NCBI GenBank assembly: GCA_016207695.1
Contig: JACQPC010000058.1
Location: 1-7,000, forward strand
DNA from: Candidatus Doudnabacteria bacterium
GTDB taxonomy: Bacteria > Patescibacteriota > Doudnabacteria > UBA920 > O2-02-FULL-48-8
Direction: 5' to 3'
Length of the DNA: 7,000 nt
Positions 3,788 through 7,000 of this stretch are shown one piece after another. Position numbers and translations under genes: made by a program. A model generated the notes under the pieces. That model did no database searches, was not told the DNA's origin, and was given only the letters and a program-made list of their open reading frames with translations. How positions within the stretch are numbered: the first letter of the stretch is position 1; the number at the start of each line of letters is the position of its first letter.

Positions 3788-6763
3788 ATGCCTACCAGAA
3801 TTGACATAAAAACCTTGATTTCTGACGCCCGCGGAAAAGTTGCGCAAAAAAACTTTGAAAATTTGGGTTTGAAGGGTAAGATCAAATCCGTCACTATCGT
3901 AGATTCATACCTGGTTGACAAAAGGATGAAGCTGACGGATTACAAAAAAGCCGCTTCAGTCCTAACCAATCCCCAAGTTGAGCATTTCCACATAAATACA
4001 ACCAATCCTCCTCACAAATTTGATTGGGTAATAGAAATAGGCTACCTTCCGGGTGTGACGGACAATATCGGCCACACGGCCAAAGAAACCATAGAAGATC
4101 TATTAAAAAAGAAGTTCAAACGGGACGAGCACGTCTATGCATCCCAGCTTTTTTTTATTACCGGAAAGTTGAATGAAGAGGAAGTCAAAAAAATCGCCTC
4201 CTCACTTTATAATCCACTAATTCAGCGAGCAGAAGTCAAAAGCTATCGGCAATTCGTGAAGAATAAGGGGATGGGCCGCAAAATTCCTAAAGTGGTGCTG
4301 AAACCAAAAAAATTAGTGACGCAGGTTAATCTGGATGTTAACAATGAAGAATTAGCCAAAATCGGAAAACAAGGAATTGCCAATGCCGATGGGACAAGGC
4401 GAGGACCCTTGGCTTTGGATTTGTTCTACATGAAAGCTATCCAGAAGCATTTTGAAAAGCTTAAGCGAAAGCCGACTGATCTGGAACTGGAGGCCTTAGC
4501 GCAAACGTGGAGCGAGCACTGCAAACATACCATTTTTGCCAACCCTGTGGATGAAATTCAGGACGGCTTGTTTAAAACTTATATCAAACGGGCGACTGAA
4601 ATTATTCGCAAGAAAAAAGGGAAACAAGATTTTTGCGTGTCTGTGTTTAAAGATAATTCCGGAGCCATTATTTTTGACAACAAACACTTAGTGACGCATA
4701 AAGTTGAAACCCATAATACCCCATCTGCCCTTGATCCCTTTGGCGGAGCTATTACAGGCATTGTGGGAGTTAATCGCGATACATTAGGCTTCGGCTTGGG
4801 TGCAAAACCGGTGATCAACACTTACGGATTTTGCTTTGGCAACCCCAAAGACAAACGGCATTTATATAAAGACCCTGAGCTTAAGCATATGATGCTACCG
4901 CCCAAAAGAATTATGCAAGGAGTGATTAAGGGAATAAACGTTGGGGGCAACTGTTCCGGCATTCCGACCGCCTTAGGTTTTATGCAATTCGACGACCGCT
5001 ACCGCGGCAAGCCTTTAGTGTTTGCTGGCACGGTTGGTTTGATTCCTAAGAAAGCCGGAAAGCTGACACTGCATGAAAAACAAGCTTTGCCTGGCGATTA
5101 CATTGTTATGGTTGGCGGCCGGGTCGGCGCTGACGGAATCCATGGCGCGACTTTTTCTTCCGAAGCGATTGATAAAGGCAGCCCTTCAACCGCGGTTCAG
5201 ATCGGCGATCCGATAACGCAAAAAAAATTCAGCGATGCTTTGGTTAAAGAAGCTAGAGACCAGGGTTTATACCACAGCATTACGGACAACGGCGCCGGCG
5301 GACTATCCAGCTCAGTGGCTGAAATGGCCAAGGAATCCGGCGGCTGCTTGGTTTGGCTGGATAAAGTGCCCCTTAAATACCCCGGGCTTGAGCCATGGAA
5401 AATCTGGATTTCTGAATCACAGGAGCGAATGACTTTGGCAGTGCCAAAAAATAAATGGCAGCCATTGCAAAAATTGCTGGCCCGCCGGGGAGTAGAAGCA
5501 ACTGTCATCGGCCAATTCACTAATTCAGGAAAATGCCTTGTAAAATACAAGAACCAAACCGTGCTTGATTTGGACATGGAATTTTTGCATAATGGGTTGC
5601 CAACTAAAAACCTTAAAAGCAAGCCAGTCAAACATCAAAACCCGGAACCTCCGCTGCAGCATATAAAAAATTTCACCGAAACTTTGAAATCCGTGCTCGG
5701 AAGATTGAACATTGCCAGCAGTGACTTTGTTGCCAGCCAATATGACCATGAAGTGCAGGCTGGTTCAGCGCTCAAACCGTTGCAGGGTGCTGGCAAAGTT
5801 AATGGCGATGTATCTGTTGTCCGGCCTGTGCTTAATTCCAAAAAAGCCGTGATTTTATCGCATGGCATTAATCCAACTTATTCTGATATTGATACTTATC
5901 ACACGGCCGCAGCCGCGATTGATACAGCCATCAGGAATGCAGTGGCAGCCGGCGCTGATTTGTCGCACTTTGCCTTGCTTGATAATTTCTGCTGGTGCTC
6001 ATCGAACGAACCGGAAAGGTTATATCAATTGAAACAAGCAGTGAAGGCTTGCTTTGATTACGCTGTTGCCTACGAAACTCCTTTCATCTCCGGCAAAGAC
6101 AGCATGTTCAATGACTTTACGGGTTTTGATGAGAAAGGACAGCCCATAAAAATTTCTGTGCCTCCCACTCTGCTAATCACCGGGATTGGGGTGATTGAAG
6201 ACGCGATCAAAGTAGTTTCTCTGGACGCTAAGTTTGCCAATGATTTAGTTTATATTTTAGGAGAAACATTCGACGAGCTTGGGGCTTCCGAATACTACGC
6301 CTTACTTTCAGAACAAATGAAACGCAATTTTACCGGAAACAAAGTTCCTAAAGTCAATGCTTTGAAAAATAAAAAGCTTTACCAAGATTTACAAAAGTGC
6401 ATAGAAGCAGATTTGGTTGCTTCCAGCATAAGCGTAAGCCGCGGCGGTTTGGCCACAGCTTTGGCCAAAAAAGCAATCGGCGGACGGCTCGGTATTAGCA
6501 TTTCTTTGGAAAACCTGCCAGGCAATGTTCAAAGAGACGACCAAGCCTTATTTTCCGAATCGCAAGGAAGAATCCTAGTTACTGTTGATCCCAAAAACCG
6601 GGAAGAATTTGAAACCATGATGGCTGGCAACAGCTTTTCGCTTATTGGCAAAATCACTGCTGATAAGACCATTAGAATCAAAGGCTTATCCGGAAAAACA
6701 ATGGTCAACCTGGAAGTTTCAGAAGCCGAAAAAGCATATAAATCAACTTTCAAAGGATATTAA
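3788..6763 (+). CDS. purL: FGAM synthase large subunit with fused PurS-like N-terminus
   Basis: The protein catalyses the ATP-dependent conversion of formylglycinamide ribonucleotide to its amidine (FGAM), the fourth step of purine synthesis, using ammonia supplied by PurQ. At 991 residues it lies between the small PurL (about 740) and the large three-domain enzyme (about 1300). Residues about 34-152 resemble the PurS-like part, including PGVTDNIGHTAKETIEDLL (88-106), and a linker follows to about 230. The synthetase core shows WSEHCKH (241-247), KVETHNTPSALDPFGG (305-320) with metal ligand E307 and H309, SESQERM (542-548), GKDSM (769-773) and ESQGRILV (924-931). The C-terminal glutaminase domain of the large form is absent and is supplied by purQ one base after the stop. 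No separate purS is needed. The ATG is the first in frame after the promoter. It lacks a Shine-Dalgarno site, so initiation may be nearly leaderless. No disruption is visible and the active-site motifs look intact. Confidence 0.95.
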   Translation: MPTRIDIKTLISDARGKVAQKNFENLGLKGKIKSVTIVDSYLVDKRMKLTDYKKAASVLTNPQVEHFHINTTNPPHKFDWVIEIGYLPGVTDNIGHTAKETIEDLLKKKFKRDEHVYASQLFFITGKLNEEEVKKIASSLYNPLIQRAEVKSYRQFVKNKGMGRKIPKVVLKPKKLVTQVNLDVNNEELAKIGKQGIANADGTRRGPLALDLFYMKAIQKHFEKLKRKPTDLELEALAQTWSEHCKHTIFANPVDEIQDGLFKTYIKRATEIIRKKKGKQDFCVSVFKDNSGAIIFDNKHLVTHKVETHNTPSALDPFGGAITGIVGVNRDTLGFGLGAKPVINTYGFCFGNPKDKRHLYKDPELKHMMLPPKRIMQGVIKGINVGGNCSGIPTALGFMQFDDRYRGKPLVFAGTVGLIPKKAGKLTLHEKQALPGDYIVMVGGRVGADGIHGATFSSEAIDKGSPSTAVQIGDPITQKKFSDALVKEARDQGLYHSITDNGAGGLSSSVAEMAKESGGCLVWLDKVPLKYPGLEPWKIWISESQERMTLAVPKNKWQPLQKLLARRGVEATVIGQFTNSGKCLVKYKNQTVLDLDMEFLHNGLPTKNLKSKPVKHQNPEPPLQHIKNFTETLKSVLGRLNIASSDFVASQYDHEVQAGSALKPLQGAGKVNGDVSVVRPVLNSKKAVILSHGINPTYSDIDTYHTAAAAIDTAIRNAVAAGADLSHFALLDNFCWCSSNEPERLYQLKQAVKACFDYAVAYETPFISGKDSMFNDFTGFDEKGQPIKISVPPTLLITGIGVIEDAIKVVSLDAKFANDLVYILGETFDELGASEYYALLSEQMKRNFTGNKVPKVNALKNKKLYQDLQKCIEADLVASSISVSRGGLATALAKKAIGGRLGISISLENLPGNVQRDDQALFSESQGRILVTVDPKNREEFETMMAGNSFSLIGKITADKTIRIKGLSGKTMVNLEVSEAEKAYKSTFKGY
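6752..6757 (+). promoter_or_regulatory. Ribosome binding site of purQ inside the purL end
   Basis: AAAGGA lies within the last codons of purL, seven bases before the purQ ATG at 6765. It supports that start and suggests coupled translation, in contrast to the promoter-proximal genes that lack such a site. Confidence 0.7.
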
Positions 6764-6764
6764 T

Positions 6765-7000
6765 ATGGCAAAACCTAAAGTGGTCGTCATGTCCGGATAC
6801 GGACTTAATTGCGAAGAAGAAACCAAGTTCGCTTTTGAACAAGCCGGGGCTGTGGCGGAAATTGTTCACATTAACGATTTAATTGATGGAATTAAAAAAT
6901 TAAAAAACTATCAAATCATGGTAGTTCCGGGCGGCTTTTCTTACGGCGATGACACAGGTTCTGGCAAGGCTTTTGCCAACAAAGTTAAAAACCATTTATC
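6765..7000 (+). CDS. purQ: FGAM synthase glutaminase subunit PurQ (5' part only)
   Basis: This reading frame stays open to the window edge, giving the first 78 residues of a class I glutamine amidotransferase; the family is usually about 220-270 residues. It releases ammonia from glutamine and passes it to PurL. Seen here are the N-terminal strand KVVVMSGYGLNCEEE (5-19), where PurQ proteins carry a Gly-x-Asn-Cys-type segment, and VVPGGFSYGDD (57-67), the hallmark oxyanion-loop stretch. The catalytic cysteine and the His-Glu pair lie beyond the edge and cannot be checked. The gene begins one base after the purL stop with its own ribosome site, so both subunits come from one transcript. Confidence 0.93.
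   Translation, partial: MAKPKVVVMSGYGLNCEEETKFAFEQAGAVAEIVHINDLIDGIKKLKNYQIMVVPGGFSYGDDTGSGKAFANKVKNHL

Noticed and set aside
5197..5631. Open frame of 144 codons on the minus strand inside purL
   Set aside because: It lies wholly within the conserved PurL core, has no ribosome site or family resemblance, and is a by-product of purL codons.

Overview
The window holds five complete protein genes, one gene cut by the right edge, and compact regulatory intergenic DNA. It looks like chromosomal DNA from an uncultured bacterium using the standard code, since TGA ends at least two of the genes. Most genes sit at roughly mid-40s percent G+C by hand count of sample lines. Tight spacing, very short predicted leaders and a PurS-PurL fusion would fit a small-genome lineage such as Patescibacteria (CPR), but that placement is a low-confidence inference because no taxonomic marker is present.

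Left edge (1-207): bases 1-120 form a perfect, spacer-less inverted repeat of 2 x 60 bp. It may be a fold-back at a contig end, or the visible part of a larger inverted duplication, because the left arm is cut exactly at the window edge. Its right arm holds two overlapping divergent promoter-like sequences. The rightward one leads into a 20-codon reading frame resembling the start of a LigD phosphoesterase domain, and then into a stand-alone LigD-type polymerase/primase (208-1092).

Middle (1122-3699, minus strand): a membrane fatty-acid desaturase at clearly higher G+C (about 58-60%) lies convergent to ligD and shares a hairpin region with its 3' end. Upstream of it is a two-gene ABC exporter operon of the DrrA/DrrB type, an ATPase and a permease overlapping by 26 bp. 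A factor-independent terminator follows the operon.

Right (3700-7000, plus strand): an 88-bp divergent intergenic region carries two good sigma70-type promoters whose -35 boxes overlap almost completely. The rightward one drives a 991-residue PurL with a fused PurS-like N-terminus, followed one base later by purQ. Together these encode FGAM synthase, the fourth step of purine synthesis. No mobile element, CRISPR array, tRNA or rRNA was found. The points most worth a second look are the edge palindrome, the repeated overlapping-minus-35 promoter design with near-leaderless starts, the tiny LigD-like remnant and the foreign-looking desaturase.
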